Shown: in pieces, positions 16,528 to 28,432 of the stretch | Layout: every line of letters begins with the position of its first letter | How positions within the stretch are numbered: position 1 is the first letter of the stretch | Origin: Sedimentisphaerales bacterium | Lineage (GTDB): Bacteria > Planctomycetota > Phycisphaerae > Sedimentisphaerales > Anaerobacaceae | DNA: 39,168 nucleotides | Assembly: GCA_030603595.1 (NCBI GenBank) | Contig: JAUVXL010000009.1 | Coordinates: forward strand, 1 to 39,168 | Direction: 5' to 3' | Notes under the pieces: generated by a model | Seen by the model: the letters and a program-made list of their open reading frames with translations, nothing else | Told to the model about the DNA's origin: nothing | Databases searched by the model: none | Program-made: the position numbers and the translations under genes

Positions 16528-17589
16528 TTGCCTGAGAAAGTTATCGCTTACACGGACGGCGGGAGCAGAGGTAACCCGGGCCCTGCCGCTGCGGGTTTTA
16601 TCTTGAGTGAAGCCGGCGGCGCGCCACTGCAAAGCAAGGCCTTCTTCCTTGGGAAGGCTACGAACAACGTGGCCGAATACACGGCTGTCATAAGAGCAAT
16701 CGAAGCCGCACTGCAAATCGGAGCCGAAGAGTTAACGGTTTTCAGCGACAGCGAACTGCTCGTGCGGCAAATCAACGGCGAGTACAGGGTCAAGAGCGAG
16801 AATATCAAGCCGCTTTATGAACAGGCGGTCGATTTGCTCAGTCAAATTAAGAGTTGGAAGGTTCGACACATTATGAGGGCGGAGAACAGCCAGGCCGACG
16901 GGCTGGTGAACCAGGCGCTGGATAGAAGGGCTGACGTCGAAGGTCGGCCTGCATCGGCAAGAGCGAACAAGAAGGCGATTCGGCTGGGCGTCTTGATCAG
17001 CGGCGGGGGCACAACGCTGATAAACATATTGGACTGTGTTAAGCGGGGCGAGTTGAACGCTAAGGTGGCGGTTGTGATTAGCAGCCGCTCGACAGTGGCC
17101 GGTGTTGACAGGGCGAAAAACGCAGGACTCGATGTAAAAATCGTCCGCAAAAAAGATTACAGCAATGCCGATGAATTCAGCAAAGGCATCGAAAAAGAAC
17201 TTACTTGCGCCGAGGTTGACCTCGTTGTTCAGGGAGGGTGGCTTTGTTTGTGGAAGATACCTGATCGGTATGAGAATCGCGTGATGAATATCCACCCCGC
17301 CCTTCTGCCGAGTTTTGGCGGTCAGGGCATGTGGGGTCGTCAGGTCCACGAGGCCGTGCTCGAAGCGGGCTGTAAAGTGAGTGGATGCACGGTGCATTTC
17401 TGCACGAATGAGTATGACAAAGGACCGATTATCGTACAGCGAGCCTGCGAAGTCAAGGATACCGACAGCCCCGCTACGTTAGCGGCCAGGGTCTTCGAGC
17501 AGGAGTGCATCGCGTATCCGCAAGCCATAAGGCTGTTCGCCGATGACAAGTTGTTCGTCGAAGGCTGCAAGGTTAAAATTAGATCGTAA
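16528..17589 (+). CDS. RNase HI-like / PurN-like fusion protein
   Basis: This 353-residue protein joins two enzymes. Residues 1-130 are an RNase H domain with YTDGGSRGNPGP and the four acidic residues Asp10, Glu50, Asp74 and Asp124, so it should cleave RNA in RNA-DNA hybrids. Residues 151-353 are a phosphoribosylglycinamide formyltransferase (GART, PurN) domain with Asn254 and His256 in MNIHPALLPSFGG and Asp297 in EYDKGPI, the catalytic set of purine synthesis step 3. The phosphate-binding loop reads SGGGTT instead of the usual SGNGSN. The start is TTG at 16528, fixed by AAGGAG eight bases upstream. Both active sites look intact. Confidence 0.88.
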   Translation: MPEKVIAYTDGGSRGNPGPAAAGFILSEAGGAPLQSKAFFLGKATNNVAEYTAVIRAIEAALQIGAEELTVFSDSELLVRQINGEYRVKSENIKPLYEQAVDLLSQIKSWKVRHIMRAENSQADGLVNQALDRRADVEGRPASARANKKAIRLGVLISGGGTTLINILDCVKRGELNAKVAVVISSRSTVAGVDRAKNAGLDVKIVRKKDYSNADEFSKGIEKELTCAEVDLVVQGGWLCLWKIPDRYENRVMNIHPALLPSFGGQGMWGRQVHEAVLEAGCKVSGCTVHFCTNEYDKGPIIVQRACEVKDTDSPATLAARVFEQECIAYPQAIRLFADDKLFVEGCKVKIRS

Positions 17590-17704
17590 AATACCTGATA
17601 CGCGCCGTCTTTGGCGCTGCGAAATGGAAGCCGCCAAAGAAGGTTTACTCGGCCCGTCGGCAAGGGCGTTGAAACGGGGCGGGTAAAGGAAGGTTGCCAA
17701 AACG

Positions 17705-18154
17705 GTGAACAAACGGCAAAAAGCCACATTGGTTGAGGTTGCGACCGTACTTCTCATTACGCTGATTGCAGTGGTGGCAATGATCAACTTCAAGGACTAT
17801 ATCAACCGTTCAGAGGCCATCAGTGCGATGCAGCAGCTTGGTAAGATTGTTCTGGAATATCGGCAGCAGCACGGTAGAGTGCCTTCTGAATCCGTGTTTC
17901 TCCGCGAGAGAAACGATGTAAAAGGGTCGGTGCGCTTGACCGACCTGGTTTACAGGGGCCTGTGGATCGATTTCGAGGCTGAACCGAATGACATCCTCGC
18001 TTATGCCGAGAAGAATTACCCTTCCTCACTGCTTGACGACGGATACGTTGTGCTTTGGTTCGATGCAAATGCTGTGTGGATGGGTAAGGCGGAGTTTGGG
18101 GAGTTGCTGGCGCAGCAGCAAAGCGAAGTTGAAATCGAAATGACCGGCCCATAG
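17705..18154 (+). CDS. Pseudopilin-like membrane-anchored protein
   Basis: The 149-residue product starts with KRQKATLVEVATVLLITLIAV: a short basic leader, TLVEV and a hydrophobic helix, followed by a helical segment (SAMQQLGKIVLEYRQQHGRVP) that is the usual continuation of type II secretion pseudopilins. The residue where prepilin peptidase needs Gly (before A-T-L-V-E) is Lys, so cleavage is doubtful. The C-terminal part is a small domain without recognised motifs. The GTG start at 17705 has AAGGAAGG upstream. It probably stays anchored in the inner membrane. No other secretion gene adjoins it. Confidence 0.65.
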   Translation: MNKRQKATLVEVATVLLITLIAVVAMINFKDYINRSEAISAMQQLGKIVLEYRQQHGRVPSESVFLRERNDVKGSVRLTDLVYRGLWIDFEAEPNDILAYAEKNYPSSLLDDGYVVLWFDANAVWMGKAEFGELLAQQQSEVEIEMTGP

Positions 18155-18238
18155 AAAGCCGTTGGCAGTTGGACTCGAAGGCTGCAAATAAGCAGACGCG
18201 ATCAAGTCTCATTTGACGGCGTGGTTTTTCGTCCCCGG

Positions 18239-20752
<2,514 letters not shown>

Positions 20753-20892
20753 CTGTCACCTCAGTACACTCCCAGATAGGGTCGCCTCGAAGCATCTCAG
20801 GCCCCGCTTGGCCCCGATTGCGGTCGCCATCTATTACATATCTTCCATATCTTCATGCCTGCCGGTTTTTCGAAATCAACCAGCCGTGCCAT

Positions 20893-20920
20893 ATTATATC
20901 ACGCTGCATCGTTGTGTCAA
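20893..20920 (-). promoter_or_regulatory. Sigma70-type promoter of clpC
   Basis: On the minus strand a perfect TTGACA (20915-20920) and a perfect TATAAT (20893-20898) are separated by 16 bases. The leader to the clpC start is about 130 bases. Confidence 0.75.
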
Positions 20921-21226
20921 TCAAGCCAAACGGTATCAAGCAGCAGATGGACTAAAATAGTCCACGCCTATTTATATGCTGCAGACAAGGCCGGTGTTCA
21001 GTTACCGGACCCAGCTTTTTGTCCTGTTCGATGGATTTTATCGACAGAAAGCAGCATAAACTTTTCCCGTCCTTGTACAAAAATATGCAGTTTGGGCGCA
21101 GAATGGGCACATTTGGCCTTCCCAGAGTATGGGCCGGGGCGCACGGCAGCTTCTCAACAGAAGCAACTTCGCGTATTTTGGGCCAGTAAACGGGGTTGCA
21201 TTTTTTCGATGTTATTTGTGAATTTC

Positions 21227-21256
21227 TTGGCCGTTGTGCGTCCTATAGAGTATAAA
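21227..21256 (+). promoter_or_regulatory. Possible promoter of the lipoprotein/GspG-domain gene
   Basis: TTGGCC (21227-21232) and TATAAA (21251-21256) are 18 bases apart, about 50 bases before the start at 21306. The rest of the 550-base gap between clpC and this gene holds only the clpC promoter as far as I can see; no gene in it can be supported. Confidence 0.45.
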
Positions 21257-21305
21257 ACCAATGAGAAACTAATTTACTTACACTAAATTTCGGGAGGCGC
21301 AGACA

Positions 21306-23504
21306 ATGTCGGACTCAAAACGCATAATCAAGGCAATCGTCGCAGGTGTGCTGGTTATTGGCATCGTAATCGCAGCATCGTGCAGCAAGAAACCTTCCAC
21401 ACCACCGGAATCCGTTGAAACTCTGTTTGCAATCCACGTGGACAATTTTGAATTCACGCTGAGCCAGATGGACCAGTATCTCGCAGGCGTTTCCCCTATT
21501 CCGATGGGTCTGCAGATGATAGTGCGGATGCAGTTGGCGGGCATCTTGGGCAGCCCGGAGTTGGCGGGCTTGAACATGGGCGGCAAGTTCATGGCGATCG
21601 GTGTGCTTCTTCCGGACGATTCCGGCCAAGCCGAGTCGTTGGCCCGGATGCTGATCGCAGGTTTGTTGCCGGTGACCGATTACGACAAGCTCGTGGGCGC
21701 CAATTCGAAATTCAGCAAGCCCGACGCGAACGGCATTTCCGAGCTTACCGTCAGCCTCGGTATGCCGGGTATGCCGACAGACCCCAATGCGGCGCCTTCG
21801 GGTCCGGCTATGCTGATTAGCAAACTCGATGACGGCTACGCATTGATTAGCTCCAAAGGCCAATACGACAAGGTAGTGCGGTATAAGAAGCTGGTTGCGG
21901 CTTCGAAAGCCACCGGGGCTGCGCGATATGCGACCGTTGTGGCCGAGAGTGACTATCCGATCTCGATTTACGGGGATGTTCAAACCGCGTCGAAGGCCTT
22001 CGGACCGCTTGTCACCCAGAAGTTCAATAAATTCAAGGGTATGTTCGAACAGATGGGCGCAGCCGGTCAGGGACCCGGATCGGGGATGATGGTGGACCAG
22101 AAGATGATGGGCGGCGTGATGAATATGTACGGCAAGCTGCTGGAGACGATTATGAAAGAGGTTCGGTCATTCACGCTCGCGATCAAGCCCAGCCCCGATG
22201 TCCTCTTCATCAAGGAGACCGTCTCGGCCGTACCGGGAACGGAAATCGCTCAAATGCTCGTCGCCGACACCGCAGACAGTAAGGAGAACGAGCTGCTCGG
22301 ATACCTCAAGAACGGAGCAGCGATGAATTTCGCTGCGAAGATGAACAAGCCCTTCTGGGAAAAGGTCTCTGTTAAGGGCATGGACCTTCTGGGCACAATG
22401 GCAGGGCAAACTGTCTCCGATGACGACATCGCGAAAATGAAGAAACTAATGGCCGATTCCATGGACGCGATAGGAGGGTCGCTGGCCGGAACATTTGCAG
22501 TGGATACAGAAGGCGAATCGCTCTTTGATATGGACTATATTGTCGCCGTCAAAGACGAAGCCAAGTTCAATAAGATGATCGACGACTCCTTTGAGATGTT
22601 CGAGACGACGGGTATCCTTGATCTCTACAAGAGCCTGGGAATCGAGATGGACTATACGATGAAGCGAGGCACCGAGACCTATAAGGGCATTTCTATCGAT
22701 TCCGCCAAGCTCGTTATGAAATCGACCGAACCAAACTCGCCGATGGGTAAGATGATAGACACGATGTACGGCGAGGGATTCGACTACCGATGGGGCATAG
22801 TTGACGGGCTCTGCACAATCGCTATCGGCGGAGACGTGGATTCGGGTGTCCACGAGTTGATCAACCTGGTCAAGGCGGGCGGGCCGGAGGAAATCTGCAG
22901 CGAGGTCCAGGACGCCCTGAAAATGCTCCCCGATGCGGCCAAGGCCGATATCTTCGTCACATACAACTACATCCGCCTGCTGAAGATGGCCGGAGGGATG
23001 ATGGCGGGAATGGGCCTGGGCGATACAGGTATGACGATGCCGGAAATTAACGTTCCGAGCAAGAGCAACATAAATATCGCCGGCAAAATCGGCAATGGCA
23101 ATCTGGTTATCGATATCGCCGTTCCGAAGCAGCATTTGAGCGAATTGGTCACGGCGTTTATGATGCTCCAGCAGCAAATGCTGAAACAGGGAAGCGTTTT
23201 CAGGACAATAGCCAGCCTTAAGACCCTTCATTCGGCGGTCCTCCAGTTCAAGATGGACACGGGGCGATACCCGACCGAGGAAGAAGGACTGATGGCCCTG
23301 GTCGAAAAGCCTGCCGGCATCACCGGGTGGGAGGAAGGCGGATATCTCACAACTCCCTACATGCCCAAAGATGCCTGGAACAAGGATTTCGTCTATGAGT
23401 TGGATTCGGCAGGGAAGAAATTCACAATCATAAGCTACGGTGCCGACGGCAAAGAAGGCGGCGAGGACCTCAACAAAGACCTGTTCAGCATCAGCGCCGA
23501 TTAG
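21306..23504 (+). CDS. Large lipoprotein with C-terminal GspG-type domain
   Basis: This 732-residue protein begins with a lipoprotein signal (IVAGVLVIGIVIAASC, cysteine at about 26). The central 580 residues form a large exported domain rich in Met, Gly and Asp that I cannot place. From about residue 635 the protein matches the globular part of the major type II secretion pseudopilin: LHSAVLQFKMDTGRYPTEEEG, then TPYMPKDAWNKDF, and ISYGADGKEGGEDLNKDL, which includes the calcium-site region. The pilin N-terminal helix and cleavage site are missing, so this is a GspG-domain fusion, not a pseudopilin. GGGAGG precedes the ATG at 21306. Confidence 0.82.
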   Translation: MSDSKRIIKAIVAGVLVIGIVIAASCSKKPSTPPESVETLFAIHVDNFEFTLSQMDQYLAGVSPIPMGLQMIVRMQLAGILGSPELAGLNMGGKFMAIGVLLPDDSGQAESLARMLIAGLLPVTDYDKLVGANSKFSKPDANGISELTVSLGMPGMPTDPNAAPSGPAMLISKLDDGYALISSKGQYDKVVRYKKLVAASKATGAARYATVVAESDYPISIYGDVQTASKAFGPLVTQKFNKFKGMFEQMGAAGQGPGSGMMVDQKMMGGVMNMYGKLLETIMKEVRSFTLAIKPSPDVLFIKETVSAVPGTEIAQMLVADTADSKENELLGYLKNGAAMNFAAKMNKPFWEKVSVKGMDLLGTMAGQTVSDDDIAKMKKLMADSMDAIGGSLAGTFAVDTEGESLFDMDYIVAVKDEAKFNKMIDDSFEMFETTGILDLYKSLGIEMDYTMKRGTETYKGISIDSAKLVMKSTEPNSPMGKMIDTMYGEGFDYRWGIVDGLCTIAIGGDVDSGVHELINLVKAGGPEEICSEVQDALKMLPDAAKADIFVTYNYIRLLKMAGGMMAGMGLGDTGMTMPEINVPSKSNINIAGKIGNGNLVIDIAVPKQHLSELVTAFMMLQQQMLKQGSVFRTIASLKTLHSAVLQFKMDTGRYPTEEEGLMALVEKPAGITGWEEGGYLTTPYMPKDAWNKDFVYELDSAGKKFTIISYGADGKEGGEDLNKDLFSISAD

Positions 23505-23579
23505 AACTTTGCGGCAGAGGTGGCCGGCAATGCGCTCTTACCGGCCCGGCGCGAAGGTGGCGCACTCGGCTTGACAACT

Positions 23580-25241
23580 ATGATGGATTTGCGGTTCTGC
23601 GACAACCGAACGGGCGGGAATACTCGGCACAGCATTGCCGCCTTGCGTAGAGCGTGGCAATACCGCCGCTGGAATCTCAGGACAAGTAAGGTGCCGGTGC
23701 TATTTCTTTGCTTATTTATGTTCGTCGGGGAAGCATCTGGAGCAGAGGCGGGCTTAACTATTGAGACTGGGTGGTTCGTCCATAATGGCAAAACGCTATG
23801 GGGATGCGCGCAACACAACGGATGGTGGGGAGGGTATCGTAAGAACACGGGGTGGATTCATCAATATAAGGTTCGCACGGCCATCTGTCGCAACGCACCG
23901 GGTCGAGTCGGGCCGAGCTTTACGGAAGATCTTGACAAGCTGACCGACGCCATGCTTCGGTACGGCTATCCCGGATTCGAGCATAATTACGGGCTGTGGT
24001 ACGATCGCCGACGCGACAATCATGATGTCAACAAGCGCACAGACGGGGATGTAGAGCCGCCTTTCTTAGAGCAGCCCTGGGCGAGAAGCGGCGAAGGGAG
24101 GGCCTGGGATGGATTGTCAAAGTATGATTTGACCAAATTCAATGCCTGGTACTTCGACCGGCTCAAAGAGTTCGCCAAATACTGCGATGCCAAGGGGACG
24201 GTCCTCTTCCACAATTTCTACATGCAGCACGCACTGCTGGAGAATCCCGCTCATTACGTCGATTTTCCGTGGCGAGGCGCCAACTGCATCCAGAACACGG
24301 ATATGCCTGATACGATGCCGGCGGCGAATTCGTTCTATGATGTCGGCAACAGCACTCGCCGCCGGCTTCATCGCAAATATATTCGCAAGTGCCTGGACGA
24401 ACTGGGAGCATATAGCAATGTGATTCATCTGATCAGCGAGGAATACACGGGCGGCCTTTCTTTTATGCGGTTCTGGATGGATACTGTTATGCAGTGGGAG
24501 CGCGAGAACGCTACGATGGTCAAGATCGCCCTTGGCGCGACCAAAGACGTAACCGACGCCATCCTTGAAGACCCCGCAAGAGGACCAAGGGTTTCCACCC
24601 TTTGTCTGAGCTATTGGTGGTACGATAGGGACGGAAGGCTATATGCCCCGGCCGGAGGCAACCAGATCCCCGCCCGCTACACCGGCAACATCGCCGGGCA
24701 AACAACCCCCCAGTCCCTATACCGGCAGATCAGAGAGTATCGATCGCGATATCCCGATAAGGCAATCATCCAACATCACCCGGTCGAAATCGAGAAGGCA
24801 TGGGCGTTTCTGATGGGCGGCGGCTCCATGATCATTGCCAGGATGCAGTATCCCGACAGTAAGCCGCCGAAAGCTCCCTGGGATCCGCCCGATAGCTATA
24901 TCGCACCGGCAGAGGCTGAAACCATCCTGCCGACTTACAACTTTATCAATGCAAACCTGTCGAAATCGCTCCAGAAAATGCAACCCAAAGATATTGTCGC
25001 GACAAACAAAGATAACAACTGGTGTCTTGCCGGAGAGGACGGCTATCTTGTATTCGCGCTCAAGGGAGGACGCATCGACCTGGACCTGTCGCAAGCTCCG
25101 AAGATACCATTTGCCGCCAAGTGGTTCGATCCTCGAAAGGGGACTCTGAGCCCGGCCGGCGGGGAGAAAATTTCTGGCGGCGGCCGGACCTCTTTTGAAG
25201 CGCCTGATAAAAAGTGTTGGGTGCTTTGGCTCAAGAGATGA
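23580..25241 (+). CDS. Secreted glycoside-hydrolase-like protein (DUF6298-like)
   Basis: The frame encodes an exported protein of about 515 mature residues. A signal peptide core (VLFLCLFMFVGEASGAEA) is preceded by a long basic leader, so the true start may be the GTG at 23691 rather than the ATG at 23580; a GTG at 23520 is also in frame. The domain resembles DUF6298 and other TIM-barrel glycoside-hydrolase-like proteins: GCAQHNGWWGG, YGYPGFEHNYGLWYDRRR, HLISEEYTGG (a possible acidic catalytic segment) and a C-terminal beta domain ending GYLVFALKGG. A role in polysaccharide breakdown is inferred and is supported by the MGH1-like hydrolase nearby. Confidence 0.7.
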   Translation: MMDLRFCDNRTGGNTRHSIAALRRAWQYRRWNLRTSKVPVLFLCLFMFVGEASGAEAGLTIETGWFVHNGKTLWGCAQHNGWWGGYRKNTGWIHQYKVRTAICRNAPGRVGPSFTEDLDKLTDAMLRYGYPGFEHNYGLWYDRRRDNHDVNKRTDGDVEPPFLEQPWARSGEGRAWDGLSKYDLTKFNAWYFDRLKEFAKYCDAKGTVLFHNFYMQHALLENPAHYVDFPWRGANCIQNTDMPDTMPAANSFYDVGNSTRRRLHRKYIRKCLDELGAYSNVIHLISEEYTGGLSFMRFWMDTVMQWERENATMVKIALGATKDVTDAILEDPARGPRVSTLCLSYWWYDRDGRLYAPAGGNQIPARYTGNIAGQTTPQSLYRQIREYRSRYPDKAIIQHHPVEIEKAWAFLMGGGSMIIARMQYPDSKPPKAPWDPPDSYIAPAEAETILPTYNFINANLSKSLQKMQPKDIVATNKDNNWCLAGEDGYLVFALKGGRIDLDLSQAPKIPFAAKWFDPRKGTLSPAGGEKISGGGRTSFEAPDKKCWVLWLKR

Positions 25242-25340
25242 GACAGATCAATCTTTGTTGGATTGCGTCGGCTGTTGACAGGGTTGTCTGGCGATAGTAA
25301 AGTGGTCTGTACACAAAAGATATATTGGACGCCGTTACTG

Positions 25341-26132
25341 ATGACCATAAACGCTACAAAAGCAGAATACTCCCAACTGGTTAGTCGCTACAAACAGCTT
25401 CGTAAAATTACGCGCAAATTACACAATTCCATCTTGCCGGAGTATTTGTCGAAAAAGACTTACAACATCTGCGGCGAAAAGCTCGGTATGCTGCGGAACA
25501 ATACATTCGTTTTTGCGAACATGGACCAGACTTCCGTTCTAATGGATTACTGCATCTACGACCACAGGGAAGAGGGGATCAACGCAATCTCGCGGTACAT
25601 GACTGATTTCCAGCCGGAGGCCGATTCCGACGAATATGCCGTGGTCAAAGCAATGTCGCAATCCTTTCACACACTCGTGCAGGTCGAGGATGTCCTGCCG
25701 GGAGTCGGGGTGCGGGTCAACGATTTGTTGGGGAACAAACAGTTCCTCATCATCGACATGGGATTCAGCAAGACGGCAATAAAGGGCGTTGTAATCGCCG
25801 CAAGGATTCTGCCCTTTGAAGATTTCGCCATGACTTCCGGAGCACCCCTTCCGGTGGACGCAGTAACGCTTTCGGCAATCCTCCACTTTGCATATCAACA
25901 GTATGGCAGCGAGGACGGCAAATACATAACCGTTGACATGCAACAGAAGGCCGATTTGACTGCTACGATTATTCGAATATGCTTGGCGAGGGATTCTTCC
26001 GACCATATTGAATATGAAGATGTGGGAATTGAGCCGGCCACTTCACCTCTGCGCAGAGAAACTCGTGTCGGTAGAAACGATCCATGCCCTTGTGGCAGCG
26101 GCAGGAAATACAAACGCTGCTGCGGCCGTTGA
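25341..26132 (+). CDS. SEC-C motif protein
   Basis: This protein of about 263 residues ends in a SEC-C motif, [19 protein letters not shown], the zinc-binding tail first seen at the SecA C-terminus and present on many unrelated proteins. The N-terminal 200 residues are soluble alpha/beta and match nothing I know. The ATG at 25341 is preferred over the one at 25263 because the intervening residues are not protein-like; neither has a strong ribosome-binding site. It lies between two secreted glycan-acting proteins, but nothing links it to them. Confidence 0.75.
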   Translation: MTINATKAEYSQLVSRYKQLRKITRKLHNSILPEYLSKKTYNICGEKLGMLRNNTFVFANMDQTSVLMDYCIYDHREEGINAISRYMTDFQPEADSDEYAVVKAMSQSFHTLVQVEDVLPGVGVRVNDLLGNKQFLIIDMGFSKTAIKGVVIAARILPFEDFAMTSGAPLPVDAVTLSAILHFAYQQYGSEDGKYITVDMQQKADLTATIIRICLARDSSDHIEYEDVGIEPATSPLRRETRVGRNDPCPCGSGRKYKRCCGR

Positions 26133-26210
26133 CTGGGGAGAAGCAAAGAAGACCATGTCTGACGAACCGGGATATAAACCTGGCACAGGGGTAATCCGCG
26201 GCTGCGGTTT

Positions 26211-26609
26211 TCAGAGGCCAAGATTCTTGCCCTTGTGGATTGCCATGCCTATTTGCTCGATATTTTGCCTGCGTCCGTTGTACCAGACCAGCCAGCGGTC
26301 GTTCGCCTTCTCGTAGATCGCGAATGGTTTGTAGCAGGAATCGGCGTCCCAGGTTTCCTCGCCGGGGAAGATGATCGGGTTGGCGGGATGGCGGCGCCAG
26401 TTGGCTATGCCATCTTTCGAGCGCGCCAGGCCTATCTGGGCGCGATGCTCATCGCGAAACCCGATATAGAACATCAGATACCCGTTTTTCTCAGGGATTA
26501 CCTGGCAGGCCGTTACCTTGTGCTGCTCCCATTCTTTATCGGGATCGGCGGTGAATATGGGATTGCTCGGCAGCTTTTTTTTGAGGCAGCTTGCCTGTGA
26601 TTCGGCCAA
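26211..26609 (-). pseudogene. C-terminal beta-propeller-like domain of the split hydrolase (frame-shifted)
   Basis: This frame encodes about 125 residues with NPIFT, CQVIPEKNGYLMFYIGFRDE, IGLARSKDGIANWRRHPANP, CYKPFAIYE and WLVWYNGRR: blades of a GH43/GH130/GH32-like propeller that is normally the C-terminal domain of MGH1-like proteins. It has no sensible start of its own. It overlaps the end of the preceding frame at a run of eight A on the coding strand (26574-26581); with seven A the two frames join as PQKK-LPSNPIF. It is therefore the 3' part of the gene that starts at 28218. A mutation, a sequencing error or transcript slippage could explain it. Confidence 0.8.
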
Positions 26610-28218
26610 GCGAATCCGCTGAGGCTATTTTCTCGCCGTCTGCAAAAACACTAAGGCCCTTACCCTTGTCGTACTTCCTGCCGGTTTTGTCCCAGACAAC
26701 TGTAATTATCCGGCCGTGATATAGAATGTTATCGAGACAGAACCACTCCCAGATGCCTGTTGGAACGAGCGGGTTGACCTCGATAACGTCGTCGGCCCTG
26801 GGACGCAGCCCGACAAGCCCGGTGATGATAAGGTCGCAATAGGATGAATGGTTGTAGTCTTTGCCCCGCTCTTTGCCGCCTTTGCCGGCGTCCCAGGTGT
26901 TATTCTTCCAGTTCTTGAGGCGTGTGCGGGAGAGCCAGTCTCCTGTGAAGGGGTTGAGGTTCTCGTCGATCCACGGGACGACTCGGCCGTCTTCGCGTTT
27001 GAGGCGGTGAGATTTCGTGTAGATTCTCAGCGTCTCAAAGTAATCGACCTTGGTGATTGCATCCTGCTGATGGTTATTTAGGACGTTGGCCAGGGCCGTT
27101 AAGGTTATCGAGGTCGAGAGCGGCCAGCTTGGGCCGTTCCATTGGCATTCGTGGCCTTTATAGGAAACTGCGAATCGCGGATGGCGCTGCTCTGCGGTGG
27201 TCGGGCCGAACGGCGCGTAGAAGCCATTCGGATCTGTCAACTGCTTCCAGGCGACCTCGTAGCTGGCGCCGGTATCGGGGAGGTTGAAGTACCATGGCGT
27301 GTAACCATGCTGTTCGCGGACATCGACGAGCGTTTGCTTATCTCGCGGAAGGGTCTTGAAGAACTTGGCCTTCTCGTCCCAGAGCTTCTCCATAACCAGT
27401 TCTTTGAGCTTCTTAGCCTTGTCGGCAAACCTCTCGGCGACATCTTTTTTGCCGGCCAGAATCGCGATTTTGGCGATGGCTCCGGCGTCGCCGTACATAT
27501 AAGAGTTGATCGTCGCGCGCTTACCGCTGCCGCCGATAGAGACTTCCATCCCGTCGCGGTCGTCGATTTGCCAGAACAGGCCGTCCGGCTCCAGCCTTGA
27601 TTTCTCCCATTCTTCGTAGTTCCTAATCAGGTCGGCGAGCAGATCGGTGATCAATTCCTCGTTCGGCCGAACCAGGTAGCGGGCCCGGAGTGCATCGGCA
27701 GCCCAGAAGCTGTAGCGGCGCGGCGCGCCGCCCTTGCGAAACCAGAATACGGCGTAATCATCGAGGAATTGGGGGTCGTGGATCCATCTGCCCTCATAGA
27801 AATGATGGCCGGCGGGGCAGTTGATTGTGTTGTGCTTGCCCGACCAGGGCACTTTGGGCAGGAATTCGGTTATCACAAAGCCGTCCGCCGTCTTTTTGAT
27901 ATGCTTGCGATAAGCCCACCAGCGGAAGTAGTACGTCCGCTCGAAATCCTTATCGGGGCACTCAAAGAGAGGAACGTTTCTCCGCAGGAACGCCCATGCC
28001 TTGTCGTTGGGGATGTACTGGACGTACAACTCCTCGTCGTTTTCGGCGAATCGGTCGATATAATGCTTGAACGAATCGGCTTGCAGCACATGGGGCCCCG
28101 GCGATACAGCAGCTTCGCCCGAGCCGCGAGCCACATCTTGAGTGCATATTAAACTCAATATGATACAACAAACGCCGAAGAAAAACGCGAGTTTTGACGT
28201 CCGTCTTGCCCAGCCCAT
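26536..28218 (-). CDS. Secreted MGH1-like glycoside hydrolase, 5' part of a frame-split gene
   Basis: This 560-residue frame has a signal peptide (residues 1-32) and an (alpha/alpha)6-barrel of the MGH1-like glycosidase group, related to GH63 and trehalase folds. Characteristic stretches are DDRDGMEVSIGG, TINSYMYGDAGAIA, GHECQWNGPSWP and NHSSYCDLIITGLVGL. After a short beta domain it reads through an A8 run and ends 17 residues later with unrelated residues, while the expected C-terminal propeller continues in another frame (26211-26609). AGGGGA precedes the ATG at 28218, and a consensus-like promoter lies upstream. The catalytic barrel is complete, so the short product may still work. Confidence 0.85.
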   Translation of the reverse strand: MGWARRTSKLAFFFGVCCIILSLICTQDVARGSGEAAVSPGPHVLQADSFKHYIDRFAENDEELYVQYIPNDKAWAFLRRNVPLFECPDKDFERTYYFRWWAYRKHIKKTADGFVITEFLPKVPWSGKHNTINCPAGHHFYEGRWIHDPQFLDDYAVFWFRKGGAPRRYSFWAADALRARYLVRPNEELITDLLADLIRNYEEWEKSRLEPDGLFWQIDDRDGMEVSIGGSGKRATINSYMYGDAGAIAKIAILAGKKDVAERFADKAKKLKELVMEKLWDEKAKFFKTLPRDKQTLVDVREQHGYTPWYFNLPDTGASYEVAWKQLTDPNGFYAPFGPTTAEQRHPRFAVSYKGHECQWNGPSWPLSTSITLTALANVLNNHQQDAITKVDYFETLRIYTKSHRLKREDGRVVPWIDENLNPFTGDWLSRTRLKNWKNNTWDAGKGGKERGKDYNHSSYCDLIITGLVGLRPRADDVIEVNPLVPTGIWEWFCLDNILYHGRIITVVWDKTGRKYDKGKGLSVFADGEKIASADSLGRITGKLPQKKAAEQSHIHRRSR

Positions 28219-28269
28219 ACACGTCCCCTTTCAACTTAATTGATGCGCTCACCGAAAGCGGCTTTTAGG

Positions 28270-28298
28270 ATTTTAGGGGACCGGCGAAACTGTGTCAA
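28270..28298 (-). promoter_or_regulatory. Sigma70-type promoter of the MGH1-like hydrolase
   Basis: On the minus strand TTGACA (28293-28298) and TAAAAT (28270-28275) are separated by 17 bases, about 50 bases before the start at 28218. This is a near-consensus pair. Confidence 0.7.
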
Positions 28299-28432
28299 CG
28301 ATTGAGAATTGCAGCGGCGATAGCCGGACCAATACAGGTTAAAGCCGAGATGAGGGTACATGCGCGCAAAAGCCCGTCGCCGCTTACCCTTGATGTTGTA
28401 CTGTTGGCTCTCCGTAGCCGAGCGTCTTCCTT

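Noticed and set aside
20855-21286. Open frame of 143 codons between clpC and the lipoprotein gene
   Set aside because: It overlaps the strong clpC promoter, its sequence is not protein-like, and no ribosome-binding site is present.
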